From Candidatus Hydrogenedentota bacterium (lineage in GTDB: Bacteria > UBA8481 > J006): 64,000 nt of DNA. This document shows positions 28,428 through 37,390 of the stretch, one piece after another. Where the stretch lies: the NCBI GenBank assembly GCA_003697085.1, contig RFFU01000094.1:21552-85551 (forward strand). Reading direction: 5' to 3'. Within the stretch, counting starts at the first letter, position 1. The number at the start of each line of letters is the position of its first letter. Both the position numbers and the translations under genes were made by a program. The notes under the pieces were generated by a model, which worked only from the letters and a program-made list of their open reading frames with translations, ran no database searches and was not told the DNA's origin.

Positions 28428-30362
28428 TTAGGCGGGCTGAGTGGCGGGTTCGAGCCCTCCGGGGGATTCGGGAACGGACGGTTCCTCCTCGCGCAAACCC
28501 CCGGAGGCAGGAGCATCCGAGGCGCCCGCGGCCTGTCGCGCCCGCAAATCCTCCAGCGTCCCTCCGGAGATCAAAATCTCGATTTCTTCACCATCGAGCA
28601 CTTCCCGTTCCAAAAGCGCGGCGGCGACGCGATCGAGCACCTGGCGTTCGGCCAACAGGATTTCTCGGGCCCGCGTGTAGGCCTCCGTCACCATCATCCG
28701 AATCTCGGCATCGATTTCCCGCGCCGTACTCTCGGAATAATCCTGGACGCGCTGAATATCCCGCCCCAAGAAGAGTTCCTCCTGTCGTTCTCCATACGCC
28801 AAGGGGCCCAGCTTCTCCGACATACCCCATTCGCAAACCATCTTCCGCGCCAAATCCGTCGCTCGGCGGATGTCGTTGCCCGCGCCGCCCGTGATCTCGC
28901 CGAAGACGATCTCCTCCGCGACCCGCCCCCCCATCAGCACAGCCATCTCCGCTTGATACTCTCCCCGCTCCTTCAAATAGCGGTCCCGTTCCGGCAACTG
29001 ATACGTCGCTCCCAAGGCTGCGATTCCTCGAGGGATCAACGTCACCTTATGAACGGGGTCGGTCCCTGGCAATTTGCGGGCCACGATCGCATGCCCCGCT
29101 TCGTGATAGGCCACAATTCGTTTCTCTTTTTCGGAAATCTTGCGTGTCCGCCGTTCCGGGCCCATCATCACCTTATCACGAGCATCCTCGAGATCTTCCT
29201 GGATGATTTCGTTTCGCCCGCGCCGCGCGGCCAAGAGTGCGGCCTCGTTCACCAGGTTCGCCAAGTCCGCACCGGAGAAGAACGGCGTGCCCCGCGCCAC
29301 CAATTTCAGATCGACCGACGGAGACAAGGGAACGTTGCGGGTGTGTACCTTGAGAATGCCGAGGCGGCCGTCGAGATCCGGCAGATCCACGACAACGCGA
29401 CGATCAAATCGTCCGGGACGCAGAAGCGCGGGGTCGAGAATGTCCGGCCGGTTTGTCGCCGCCAACAACACGACACCTTCCTTCGTCTCGAATCCGTCCA
29501 TCTCCACCAGCAAGGCGTTGAGCGTCTGTTCGCGCTCGTCGTGCCCCCCTCCCATCCCCCAGCCGCGGTGCCGCCCCACGGCATCGATCTCATCGATGAA
29601 AATGATGCAGGGCGCGTTCCGCTTCCCCTGCTCGAACAAGTCCCGCACACGGCTCGCTCCCACCCCCACGAACATCTCGACGAAGTCGGACCCGGAGATC
29701 GAGAAGAAGGGAACATTCGCTTCTCCCGCGATGGCTTTCGCCAGCAGCGTCTTTCCCGTTCCCGGAGGCCCCACGAGAAGAACCCCCTTCGGAATTCGAG
29801 CCCCTAATCTCGTGAACCGCGCGGGCTCCTTTAGAAACTCGATGATCTCCTCCAACTCCGCCTTCGATTCCTCGATTCCCGCCACGTCCGCGAACGTCGT
29901 CTTCGGCCGTTCCTCCGTAAGCAACTTCGCGCGGGATTTTCCGAAAGAGAAGGCGCGGTTGCCGGCCGTGTTCACCTGCCGGAAGAAGAAGAACCAGAGA
30001 ACCCCGATCAAGAGCAACGTCGGAGCCCAGTAGTAGAGGAAGTTCTGAAGAATTTCACTCTCCGGCTCCTTCGCTTCGTATTCCGGAACCTTCATCTTCT
30101 CGAGTCGTTCCGCGAGGGTGAGATCGGTGGCGATGATGTAGGTGAGATACTTCTTTCCGTTCGCCAACTCCCCGGTGATCGTTCCCTCCTGGTTATCGAT
30201 CGAGGCGTTGCGGACCTTGCCGTCTCTGGCCAACTGCCAGAATTTGCTGTAGCTGATTTTTTCCGTCGCCTTCGGCTCATGCGTCTGTTTCTGCCAGACC
30301 AGCATCAGGACGAAGAAGAAGAGGAGCCAGATACCCAAATTGACGAAATTCCTCTGTTTCAT
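28428..30362 (-). CDS. ftsH: ATP-dependent zinc metalloprotease FtsH
   Basis: FtsH is the membrane-bound AAA+ protease that controls, among others, LpxC and misfolded membrane proteins. The 644-residue protein has two membrane helices (about 7-25 and 110-128) around a periplasmic domain, Walker A GPPGTGKT, Walker B IIFIDEID, the SRH region [18 protein letters not shown], and the zinc motif HEAGH. The C-terminal tail is Pro/Ala/Glu-rich. It is first in the ten-gene minus-strand operon. A TAGAAT box ends only 6 nt before the ATG, so the message is probably leaderless or nearly so. Confidence 0.95.
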   Translation of the reverse strand: MKQRNFVNLGIWLLFFFVLMLVWQKQTHEPKATEKISYSKFWQLARDGKVRNASIDNQEGTITGELANGKKYLTYIIATDLTLAERLEKMKVPEYEAKEPESEILQNFLYYWAPTLLLIGVLWFFFFRQVNTAGNRAFSFGKSRAKLLTEERPKTTFADVAGIEESKAELEEIIEFLKEPARFTRLGARIPKGVLLVGPPGTGKTLLAKAIAGEANVPFFSISGSDFVEMFVGVGASRVRDLFEQGKRNAPCIIFIDEIDAVGRHRGWGMGGGHDEREQTLNALLVEMDGFETKEGVVLLAATNRPDILDPALLRPGRFDRRVVVDLPDLDGRLGILKVHTRNVPLSPSVDLKLVARGTPFFSGADLANLVNEAALLAARRGRNEIIQEDLEDARDKVMMGPERRTRKISEKEKRIVAYHEAGHAIVARKLPGTDPVHKVTLIPRGIAALGATYQLPERDRYLKERGEYQAEMAVLMGGRVAEEIVFGEITGGAGNDIRRATDLARKMVCEWGMSEKLGPLAYGERQEELFLGRDIQRVQDYSESTAREIDAEIRMMVTEAYTRAREILLAERQVLDRVAAALLEREVLDGEEIEILISGGTLEDLRARQAAGASDAPASGGLREEEPSVPESPGGLEPATQPA

Positions 30363-30368
30363 ATCTTC

Positions 30369-30374
30369 ATTCTA
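30369..30374 (-). promoter_or_regulatory. Candidate -10 box TAGAAT immediately before ftsH
   Basis: On the minus strand TAGAAT is followed by GAAGAT and then the ftsH ATG. A transcript starting 6-7 nt after the -10 box would begin at or within a base of the start codon. The -35 region (TTTCTT) is poor. Confidence 0.5.
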
Positions 30375-30443
30375 ACAAAGTTCAAGCCGAAAGAAAGCCG
30401 AAAGAGGAGGGATTCCGGATTTCCGCGCCCGGACGATACGGAG

Positions 30444-30449
30444 TATAAT
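30444..30449 (+). promoter_or_regulatory. Candidate -10 box TATAAT in the ftsH/pflX divergent region
   Basis: A perfect TATAAT with a TTCCGC hexamer 17 nt upstream. The box ends 7 nt before ATG 30457. It would drive the short open frame and the downstream radical SAM gene. Confidence 0.5.
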
Positions 30450-30456
30450 TTTTTCG

Positions 30457-30609
30457 ATGAAGGCAGGCGAACGCGAGAAATCGTTTCGGGGGAGGCTCCG
30501 GAGTAACGTGCCGGGAGCCGTTTGGCGCATCGGATTTCGTCTCCGAGGAACGGCTGGTCCCGGGGACGCCCCATTGCGGTCTCTTCCCGCGTCTTCCGGG
30601 AAGGCGTAG
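30457..30609 (+). CDS. Short leader open reading frame (50 codons), doubtful
   Basis: An ATG exactly 7 nt after the TATAAT box opens a 50-codon frame that is arginine- and glycine-rich and ends in TAG, 4 nt before the GTG of the radical SAM gene. I recognise no family. It may be a leaderless small protein that couples translation to the next gene, or only a transcribed leader. Its low-complexity composition keeps confidence low. Confidence 0.25.
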   Translation: MKAGEREKSFRGRLRSNVPGAVWRIGFRLRGTAGPGDAPLRSLPASSGKA

Positions 30610-30613
30610 TCTC

Positions 30614-31474
30614 GTGGCAACCCCCGACACTTCGCGGAAATGCTCCCTCCGTATCTCTCCTTGCCGACTCTGTCCGCGGCGGTGCGGTGCCCGGCGAAGC
30701 GCTGGAGAGATCGGCGTCTGTGGAGCCGGGGCGGAACCTGTGGTGAGCAGCGCCTTCGCACATTACGGTGAGGAGCGGGTTCTCAGCGGCCGGAGAGGCT
30801 CGGGAACAATCTTTTTCGAGGGTTGCGGGCTCCGCTGTGTCTTCTGCCAGAACTACGATATTTCTCATTTCGTGTCGCGGAGTTGTGTGAACAGGGAAGA
30901 ATTGGTCGAGATGATGTTGCGGCTCGAACTCGCTGGGTGTCACAACATCAATTTAGTGACTCCAACACATTTCGCCCATATCATCGCTGAGGCAATTCCT
31001 CAGGCGCGACGGCGCGGTCTTTCGATTCCCACTGTTTACAACTGCGGTGGATACGAATCCGTGGAGACTCTCCGTGCTCTGGAAGGCCTGATCGACATTT
31101 ATATGCCGGACGTGAAATTCTTCGATCGCGGTGCAGCGCGTCGCTATTTGCAAGCCGCCGATTATCCCTCAGTCGTCCGCGCCGCTTTGGTCGAGATGCA
31201 CCGCCAAGTCGGTGATCTTGTCATAAATTCCGCAGGAATCGCTAAGCGCGGATTGCTCGTGCGCCATCTCGTTATGCCCGATTTCATCGAGGATTCACGA
31301 GCCATCGTACGCTTCCTCTCCCGCGTGTCCCGAAGGACCTTTCTCAATGTTATGGGACAATACAGGCCCGAGGGGGAAGCCCACCGCTTTCCGCGCATCG
31401 CCCGGCGCCCGTCGTACGAGGAAATCGCGATCGTGAGAGAAGAAGCCCTTCGCCTCGGCCTTCGCCTCGGGTGA
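30614..31474 (+). CDS. PflX-family radical SAM protein
   Basis: This 286-residue protein resembles the uncharacterised Fe-S radical SAM group named PflX. The N-terminus has an additional cysteine cluster (CRLCPRRCGARRSAGEIGVCG), then the radical SAM motif GCGLRCVFCQNYDIS, the INLVTPTHF strand, IDIYMPDVKFFD, and VRHLVMPDFIEDS. It is a GTG start with GGGAAGG about 10 nt before. The substrate is unknown. Its last 180 bp overlap an opposing reading frame. Confidence 0.8.
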   Translation: MATPDTSRKCSLRISPCRLCPRRCGARRSAGEIGVCGAGAEPVVSSAFAHYGEERVLSGRRGSGTIFFEGCGLRCVFCQNYDISHFVSRSCVNREELVEMMLRLELAGCHNINLVTPTHFAHIIAEAIPQARRRGLSIPTVYNCGGYESVETLRALEGLIDIYMPDVKFFDRGAARRYLQAADYPSVVRAALVEMHRQVGDLVINSAGIAKRGLLVRHLVMPDFIEDSRAIVRFLSRVSRRTFLNVMGQYRPEGEAHRFPRIARRPSYEEIAIVREEALRLGLRLG

Positions 31475-32944
31475 ACCACACTCGTAATCCGGTGCCATAA
31501 ACCGCGCAATGTCCCGTGTGGTCGCGGCCGTCTTCTTCGCTATGACCTTCGTCGGCGTCCGCATCACCGAAACCGACCTCCATTTGAGCGGCCCCGGCGC
31601 CTCCTCGTAATCGAGATCGCGGATAATACCGCATCCGTCTCCGCCCCGCGCCGAAAATCTGAAGGACATCAACTGGTTGTCCTTGTCCGGCGAGTTATAA
31701 ATTCCGACCCCGACGAGGGAACCGTCCCTCAGTTCCACGAGATCATCGAGATAATCCAAACGCCCCTTCTTCTCTTGGAACGCCCAACGAATTCCGCCCT
31801 CCGCATCCATCCGAATTCCCGACGAATACCAATCTTCTTCCCCGCGCTCGAAATAGCCCGCAAGAAGAATACCCCCGTCACGGGTCGCCGAGGCGTTGAG
31901 CGGTTCACTCGAGGCGCCGGCGATCCCGATTTCCTTTTGCCACACGATCGTTCCGTCTTTCTCTCGAACTCTGGCGATCCACTCCACTTCCTCGTAATCC
32001 CGCTTTGGATCCTCGCGGATTCCGGGAATGAGGTAGTCTCCGTTCTCGAGGCCTGCGATAGTCCAGATTCCCTCCGCTTCCTCCGTTCCGTAAAGTCTCT
32101 GCCAGATCGGGAGCCCCCCCTCCGGCTCCAATTTCAAGACGAGGATGTCGCCGTTCTCCTCGTAGGAGAGGGACGTTGCTCCCGCGACGATGTTTCCCTT
32201 CTTGTCGAAAAAGGCTCCGACCGCGAACTCTCCGTAATCGCTCGGAGGAGACTCGTCCTTCGGACCGCCATAAGCGTTCTGCCATAGAATCTTGCCGTCG
32301 CGAGAGAGGCACAGGATCCAGATATCCGTTTGCCCGGCTCCAAACGACGTCGTTCCGGCCCCGACAACGAAACCGCGGTCGTCGGCATCGATGGTCGTCG
32401 CCTGTTCATCCCCATCTCCTCCATATCTCCGCTCCCATTCGATTTCCCCCTCTTCGTCGATTTTGACGACCCACACGTCGGTCCCCTCCGCGCCGAAGGA
32501 TTTCGTCCAACCCGCCGCGATGTAGCCTCCCTCGGGGGCGACGGCAATGTCAATCAGTGCATCATCCTCATTTCCGCCATAGGTCTTGGCCCAGAGCACG
32601 TTGCCGTATTCGTCCAGTTTGATTGCGATCGCATCCCCCTCGTCGTCTCCGCTGTAAGCATCGGCCCCCCCGACGGAGACGAGGTCTCCGCGGGAATCCT
32701 GCACGACATTCTCGAATTCCTCCGCGTCTTCTCCACCGTAGAACGCCAGCCATCGCTTATACGTCTGCGAAGTGTTCCGACGCCGGCGTTTCGGCGGCCT
32801 TACATCGGAAATCACTCCCGCGGAACCGGGCGCCTCTACGCTCCGCCCGCGTTCAGGCGAACCACATCCTCCGGCGAAAAGAAAGATGGTGATAAGCGGA
32901 GCGAAGAAGAAAAGTGTTTTCCGGGAAGAATGTTTTCCGGGCAT
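31295..32944 (-). CDS. Beta-propeller-type lipoprotein with YGG repeats
   Basis: The 549-residue product has a signal peptide with lipobox FAGGC, so it should be a lipoprotein. Residues about 65-400 hold repeats of about 50-60 residues of the pattern W..xYGG..DD...D.....GG.I..G.T.SFG....D.W..K.D..G, a propeller-like fold found in many secreted bacterial proteins. ATG 32944 has GGGAGG about 8 nt upstream. The last 60 residues are antisense to the radical SAM gene; a sensible natural end would lie near DYECGSPEA, so the stop may have been lost. Function unknown. Confidence 0.72.
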   Translation of the reverse strand: MPGKHSSRKTLFFFAPLITIFLFAGGCGSPERGRSVEAPGSAGVISDVRPPKRRRRNTSQTYKRWLAFYGGEDAEEFENVVQDSRGDLVSVGGADAYSGDDEGDAIAIKLDEYGNVLWAKTYGGNEDDALIDIAVAPEGGYIAAGWTKSFGAEGTDVWVVKIDEEGEIEWERRYGGDGDEQATTIDADDRGFVVGAGTTSFGAGQTDIWILCLSRDGKILWQNAYGGPKDESPPSDYGEFAVGAFFDKKGNIVAGATSLSYEENGDILVLKLEPEGGLPIWQRLYGTEEAEGIWTIAGLENGDYLIPGIREDPKRDYEEVEWIARVREKDGTIVWQKEIGIAGASSEPLNASATRDGGILLAGYFERGEEDWYSSGIRMDAEGGIRWAFQEKKGRLDYLDDLVELRDGSLVGVGIYNSPDKDNQLMSFRFSARGGDGCGIIRDLDYEEAPGPLKWRSVSVMRTPTKVIAKKTAATTRDIARFMAPDYECGSPEAKAEAKGFFSHDRDFLVRRAPGDARKAVGFPLGPVLSHNIEKGPSGHAGEEAYDGS

Positions 32945-33351
32945 GGCGAGCCTCCCTTGTCCCCCTACTTCACCTCTTGGAAGGGGGTTGTCGACTTCCC
33001 TTTTACCACAACGATACCCGGCTCGAAAACATTTTGTGAGAGGCGCTGCTCATTCCGGCCGGAACGGGAAAGGAAGAGGAAGAGGAAGAGGAAGAGGGGA
33101 AACAGGGGACCGCAGGAATCCCGCACCGAACATGCGCATTTTCTCTACGTTATCGCTACCGTCCTTCTGAGACACCCCGCTTCTCTCCGATAACGGTGTG
33201 TCAAATATCACATTGACAGATGTTTTTAGGGGGAGCAGAATAGAATTGAAATTCAAAAGGATTTCCGCTCGTCAATCGGAATCTCTGGGGGTGGGTCGTT
33301 TCCCTGGTGTTAAGTTTTCGAGTTTCAGGGTTTCCGGAAAAGGAGAATATC
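32945..33351. other. Non-coding region with purine microsatellite and promoter
   Basis: This gap separates divergent secreted-protein genes. It holds a (GGAAGA)n microsatellite at about 33066-33098 and a good promoter at 33213-33241. I see no gene. Confidence 0.55.
33213..33241 (+). promoter_or_regulatory. Sigma70-like promoter TTGACA-N17-CAGAAT
   Basis: A perfect -35 (TTGACA, 33213-33218) and a 4/6 -10 (CAGAAT, 33236-33241) are 17 nt apart. TAGAAT at 33241-33246 is an alternative -10 with 22-nt spacing. The leader to ATG 33352 would be about 100 nt. Confidence 0.6.
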
Positions 33352-34518
33352 ATGAAGAATGCCGAGCGTCTGGCGTCATTGGTTCTTGTGGTCGCGGGAA
33401 CCCTCGTGTTCGGATTTGGAGTTGGAGGATTCGCAACCCCCGTCTCCGCCGCGGAAGTCGGGACAGAGCAGACGGTAACGAAGGAGGAATTGGCGGAAGT
33501 AGGCCGCTGGGTTGAGGAACGGTTGTTCAGTTCTCTTTCGCTCACGGAAGAACATATCGATGAGAAGATCGCCCAAGCGGAATCCCAGCCGATCGATAAC
33601 GATGGTCTTGAAGTGAATCTCCTCCGTCACGCCGTCGAAATGTGGAACGAGAGTTCTGAAAATCCGATCGATGAAGCGGAAATTGATACGAAGTTGCTTC
33701 GGAGGATACACATCTATTTCCTCACCGGCATTGATCCCGTGACGCGGCGCCCGACAACGATGTTGGACATATCGGAGGATCTCGGGATTCCCTCGGGGGA
33801 TTTCTCGGGCGGAGGCGGAACGGATATGGGAAATGAAGCGAGGAAAGATCCCATCCCGGATCAAGGATTGGTTGTTCCCGTGTTCGGGATTGTTCACGAC
33901 GGAGCCCGGTACGAGGCGACCTGGTTGGAGAGGAACCGGGGGCCCGACGGCGGTCTCACCCTCTGCGGAAAGACAGCGGTCGATCTTGCTTCAGCGCGCT
34001 CCCGCGCAAAACAGATGGAGGAAACGTATCTTGACGTCCTGGACGCCGAAAAGCGCCTCAACGCGGTTCTCACCGTTTACGGGATGAGCAAATCGGGCCG
34101 GGAGGCCATCCTTATCACGCATATGAAATACAAAAACACGAAAGACCAAGGAACGGATCCGACATCGTTCATCACCTACGTGAATGTGGGAAAGGCGGCG
34201 AGAGCGGCTCTGGCTTCGGCCGGAAGGGCCGTCATAAAGTTCGCCAGTTTCGCCAATCCGTACAACTGGCTCCTGGGTTCTTTCGATGCTTTTGTGAAAG
34301 AGGAACACCTTCGCCATCTGATCGATGAAGTGGGCGAGGGAAGCGTGGCGGCGAAGGCGGAGCTGGACTTGGCTCTGGGGCAGCTCAAACAGGCGCTCGA
34401 AGCAGCGAAGGCATGTCCCGGTGTCGAGGTTCCTCCGCTGACCTGCGTCCTGCACGACGCCCCGCATTACATCTGGTATTATCAGGTGATGCAGAACCAA
34501 GTGTCGATGCCGCAATAG
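33352..34518 (+). CDS. Secreted protein of unknown function
   Basis: I do not recognise this 388-residue protein. It has a Sec signal peptide (hydrophobic residues about 8-24, cleavage likely after PVSAAE-type Ala), an acidic helical N-terminal domain (EELAEVGRWVEERL...), a Gly-rich linker (GDFSGGGGTDMG), and a central region with GLTLCGKTAVDLASARSRAKQMEETYLDVLDAEKRL that looks helical. Three cysteines remain in the mature part. ATG 33352 has AGGAG 6 nt upstream. It is a single-gene unit with its own promoter and a perfect terminator, so it is probably well expressed. Confidence 0.75.
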   Translation: MKNAERLASLVLVVAGTLVFGFGVGGFATPVSAAEVGTEQTVTKEELAEVGRWVEERLFSSLSLTEEHIDEKIAQAESQPIDNDGLEVNLLRHAVEMWNESSENPIDEAEIDTKLLRRIHIYFLTGIDPVTRRPTTMLDISEDLGIPSGDFSGGGGTDMGNEARKDPIPDQGLVVPVFGIVHDGARYEATWLERNRGPDGGLTLCGKTAVDLASARSRAKQMEETYLDVLDAEKRLNAVLTVYGMSKSGREAILITHMKYKNTKDQGTDPTSFITYVNVGKAARAALASAGRAVIKFASFANPYNWLLGSFDAFVKEEHLRHLIDEVGEGSVAAKAELDLALGQLKQALEAAKACPGVEVPPLTCVLHDAPHYIWYYQVMQNQVSMPQ

Positions 34519-34875
34519 CAAAACGTTAATTGTTTCGAGAAGCGATGCTGGGGGGGCTCGCCCCCCCAGCATCCTTTTGAAATGCGACCCCACCTTGTCT
34601 TCTTTCCAAGAACGGAGTGCCCCGTTCCAAAGCACACGTTCCTCTCTCCGCCGCCTGCGTTTCGAAGGATTTTTTCAGGTTGAAAAAGAGTCGGAGTGAT
34701 AGTATCAAGGCGCGTTCGGATCGGCGCCTCGTTCGCCCGGGAAACGCTCGATATTTCAAATTTCAGTTACTGCGACGGCACGGAGACGATAAGATATCTC
34801 GCGTGCCGTTCGAGCGATACGGCCGGCGGGTGGAACAAAGAAGAAGAAACGGAACGGAAAGGGAAGAACGGCTTG
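34519..34875. other. Intergenic region with terminator
   Basis: Apart from the terminator at 34544-34573 I see no gene or clear promoter between the secreted protein and tmk. Confidence 0.5.
34544..34577 (+). terminator. Rho-independent terminator of the secreted-protein gene
   Basis: GATGCTGGGGGGG-ctcg-CCCCCCCAGCATC makes a perfect 13-bp stem with a four-base loop, followed by CTTTT. It lies 26 nt after the stop codon. Confidence 0.85.
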
Positions 34876-35622
34876 ATGGTCTTGCGAGGAAAACGAAAGA
34901 AGAAAGGACTCCTGATCACCTTCGAAGGGCCGGATGGAAGCGGGAAAACCACGCATGCGCGCCGTTTGGTCCGAAAACTGCGTCGGCAAGGGTGGGAGGT
35001 CGTATTGACGAGGGAACCCGGGGGAACGCCGTTTGGTGACCGCGTCAGGAAGATTCTTCTCGATAGGAAATTCGAGGAAGAGATCGGAGCGCGGACGGAA
35101 TTGCTCCTCTACGAAGCGATTCGCGCGCACCACGTCAAAAACGTGATCGCTCCCGCGATCGCCAACGGTGAGATCGTAGTCTGCGACCGTTTCACCGATG
35201 CTTCGGTGGCGTACCAAGGGTGGGGACGACGGCTGGGAGAAAAGGAAGTGAAGGCGATCAACGCATTCGCCACCGGAGGGATCACACCGGATCTGACGAT
35301 CTTGTTGGACCTCAAACCCGAGGTAGGACTGGGAGTGATCGAAACCCGTCGGAATGGCGGGAAAGACGGCCTGGACCGGGTCGAGGCGGCCGGGATCACC
35401 TTTCATCGACGCGTCCGGCGGGGATACCGGTCGCTCGCCCGGAAGGAAAGGAACCGAATCGTGATGATTCGCAGGGCCGAGGATCCGGAAGAAACCTTCA
35501 AGAAGATCGAAGATGCTGTTGAGACCTTCCTGAAAAGAAAGGGCGCCGGTGTGTCAGGGGTGGGGAAGGAGCCGAGGCGGCGCCGGCGCGTCGCCGGGAT
35601 GAAGATGCCGAGGAAGCGATGA
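34876..35622 (+). CDS. tmk: Thymidylate kinase
   Basis: Tmk phosphorylates dTMP to dTDP. The P loop is FEGPDGSGKTT, followed by LTREPGGTPFGDRVRKILL, the DR motif VVCDRFTDASVAYQG, and the LID/arginine region ending DGLDRVEAAGITFHRRVRRGY. Its length is 248 residues including a basic C-terminal tail of about 25 residues beyond the usual end. I start at ATG 34876 after AAGGGAAGAACGG. The stop overlaps yaaR as ATGA. Confidence 0.9.
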   Translation: MVLRGKRKKKGLLITFEGPDGSGKTTHARRLVRKLRRQGWEVVLTREPGGTPFGDRVRKILLDRKFEEEIGARTELLLYEAIRAHHVKNVIAPAIANGEIVVCDRFTDASVAYQGWGRRLGEKEVKAINAFATGGITPDLTILLDLKPEVGLGVIETRRNGGKDGLDRVEAAGITFHRRVRRGYRSLARKERNRIVMIRRAEDPEETFKKIEDAVETFLKRKGAGVSGVGKEPRRRRRVAGMKMPRKR

Positions 35623-36080
35623 AGGTTGAGGGAAAGGGAAAAGTGGGTGGAGCGGGAATCCGCGGGAAAGCGGCGCGGGTCAAGACGCCGGCTGTGTCCG
35701 GCGGTGGAGCGGTGGAGGCTGCGGAAGAAACGAAGGAAACATTCGCGACAAAGGTGCGCGAGGCGGAACTGGAGGAGTTGCTTCGCGAAATCGAGGAGAG
35801 AGGCGAGCGCCTTGTTGAGCGAAGGACCGAAACCGAGCTCGTCGCGTATCGGGATGCGGTGAAGGAATTTATGGCGCGGGTTGTCGGAGAAGGATGGGTG
35901 ATTGAGGAAATTCCATCCGCGCGGTTCATGGAGAACAACAAGGTCTTTTTGATCGCCAAGACCGTGAAGAAGCGACTCCTGGATCTGGCGGAGGAGATCA
36001 GGCGGGAACAGTCGGACGCGATGACGGTGACCGCGTTGACGAGTGAAATCCGGGGACTCTTGCTCGATCTAAGAGGGTAG
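35619..36080 (+). CDS. yaaR: YaaR-family protein (DUF327)
   Basis: This 153-residue, highly charged helical protein has the DUF327 pattern: ELLREIEERGERLVERRTETELVAYRDAVKEFMARVV, then VIEEIPSARFMENNKVFLIAKTVKKRLLDLAEEI. Its molecular role is unknown. tmk-yaaR linkage is well known from Firmicutes, where holB follows; here the next gene is convergent instead, and the last 12 bases overlap trmFO. Confidence 0.8.
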   Translation: MKVEGKGKVGGAGIRGKAARVKTPAVSGGGAVEAAEETKETFATKVREAELEELLREIEERGERLVERRTETELVAYRDAVKEFMARVVGEGWVIEEIPSARFMENNKVFLIAKTVKKRLLDLAEEIRREQSDAMTVTALTSEIRGLLLDLRG

Positions 36081-37382
36081 CGGAGACAGGAGGCGGAGGC
36101 GCCGCGCGTAGTTCTGGACGGCCGCGGTGGAAATTTCGGCGCGCCGCTGGTTCCGCTCCCGTTTCCGGAGGCGCCCCGGCGGCTCGGGAACGAGTCCCCA
36201 GTTCGCCTTCATCGGTTGAAACGGAGTGGCGGCCGAGGTCGTGATGTAGCGAACGAGCCCGCCGAGGACGGTTTCGACCGGCGGTAATTCCTGCTCGCCG
36301 CCGGCCAGAATTCCGGCGAGAAGTCCCGATGCGGCGGACTCGACATACCCTTCGACACCGGAGATTTGACCGGCGAAACGGAGACGGGGAAAGCGGAGGA
36401 CCGAGAGATCGGGAGCCAACAGGCGGGGAGAGTCGAGATAGGTGTTCCGATGAGCGGAGCCGTAACGGGCGAAGCGGGCACTGCGGAAGGGGAAGAGCGA
36501 ACGGAAGAGCGTTTTTTGATCGGGAATGGAAAGTTGCGTTTGAAAACCGACGAGGTTGTAAAGTTCTCCGTGGAGGGATTCTCGCCGGAGTTGAATCACG
36601 GCGTAGGGCCGCTCGTTCGTGCGGGGATCCGTCAGACCGACCGGTTTGAGGGGGCCGAAACGAAGCGTTTCTTCCCCTCGCCGAGCCATCTCCTCGATAG
36701 GAAGGCATCCCTCAAAAAACGAGGGTTTTTCAAGTTCCGGGAGATGGGAGCGCACGGAGGCGCGGCGGAGAAAATCGACGAGAAAGGAATATTCGGATTC
36801 CGTCAGGGAAACGTTGAGGTAATCGCCGTCTTTGGTACCGTCATAGCGTGACTGACGAAAGACGCGCGAAGGCTCGATGGTCGTGGCGTCAACGATGGGG
36901 GCGATGGCGTCGTAGAAGGAGAGGGTTTTCGTACCGAGGAGTTCGATGAGGGAACGGGTGAGTGCGGGGGAAGTCAAGGGTCCGGTTGCGATGATCGTAT
37001 CGGTCTTTTCGGGGAGAAGCGTAATTTCGTCCCGATGGATACGGATTCGGGGATGGCTTTCGATCGCGGAAGTGATGAAACGGGCGAAGGCCGTCCGATC
37101 GACGGCGAGCGCCTTTCCCGCGGGAACCCGGCTGGCCTCCGCGGCGGCGAGAACGAGGGAATGGAGAACCTTCATTTCGCTCTTGAGCGCGCCGACGGCG
37201 GAAGAGGGGGCTTCCGAACGAAAAGAGTTGCTGCAAACGAGTTCGGCGAGGTCGCCGGAAGTGTGGGCCGGCGTCATTCGCTTCGGTCGCATCTCGTAAA
37301 GATCGACATTGCGCCCCCGGGAAGCAGCTTGCCAAGCGGCCTCACACCCGGCAAGCCCGCCGCCGATGACGGTGAGGCTCAT
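36069..37382 (-). CDS. trmFO: Folate/FAD-dependent tRNA (uracil-54-C5)-methyltransferase
   Basis: TrmFO makes ribothymidine at tRNA position 54 using methylene-tetrahydrofolate and FAD. The 437-residue protein opens with the FAD motif MSLTVIGGGLAGCEAAW, followed by LYEMRP.RMTPAHTSGDLAELVCSNSFRS, ALAVDRTAFARFIT, SFYDAIAPIVD, and GVEGYVESAASGLLAG. I use ATG 37382 because the FAD-binding strand must be at the N-terminus; the stop of topA is 8 nt upstream. topA-trmFO adjacency is common. Confidence 0.93.
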   Translation of the reverse strand: MSLTVIGGGLAGCEAAWQAASRGRNVDLYEMRPKRMTPAHTSGDLAELVCSNSFRSEAPSSAVGALKSEMKVLHSLVLAAAEASRVPAGKALAVDRTAFARFITSAIESHPRIRIHRDEITLLPEKTDTIIATGPLTSPALTRSLIELLGTKTLSFYDAIAPIVDATTIEPSRVFRQSRYDGTKDGDYLNVSLTESEYSFLVDFLRRASVRSHLPELEKPSFFEGCLPIEEMARRGEETLRFGPLKPVGLTDPRTNERPYAVIQLRRESLHGELYNLVGFQTQLSIPDQKTLFRSLFPFRSARFARYGSAHRNTYLDSPRLLAPDLSVLRFPRLRFAGQISGVEGYVESAASGLLAGILAGGEQELPPVETVLGGLVRYITTSAATPFQPMKANWGLVPEPPGRLRKRERNQRRAEISTAAVQNYARRLRLLSPLPS

Positions 37383-37390
37383 CTGGAGAA

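Noticed and set aside
33066-33098. (GGAAGA)n tract considered as a CRISPR or regulatory array
   Set aside because: No spacers and no conserved unit length; a simple purine microsatellite.
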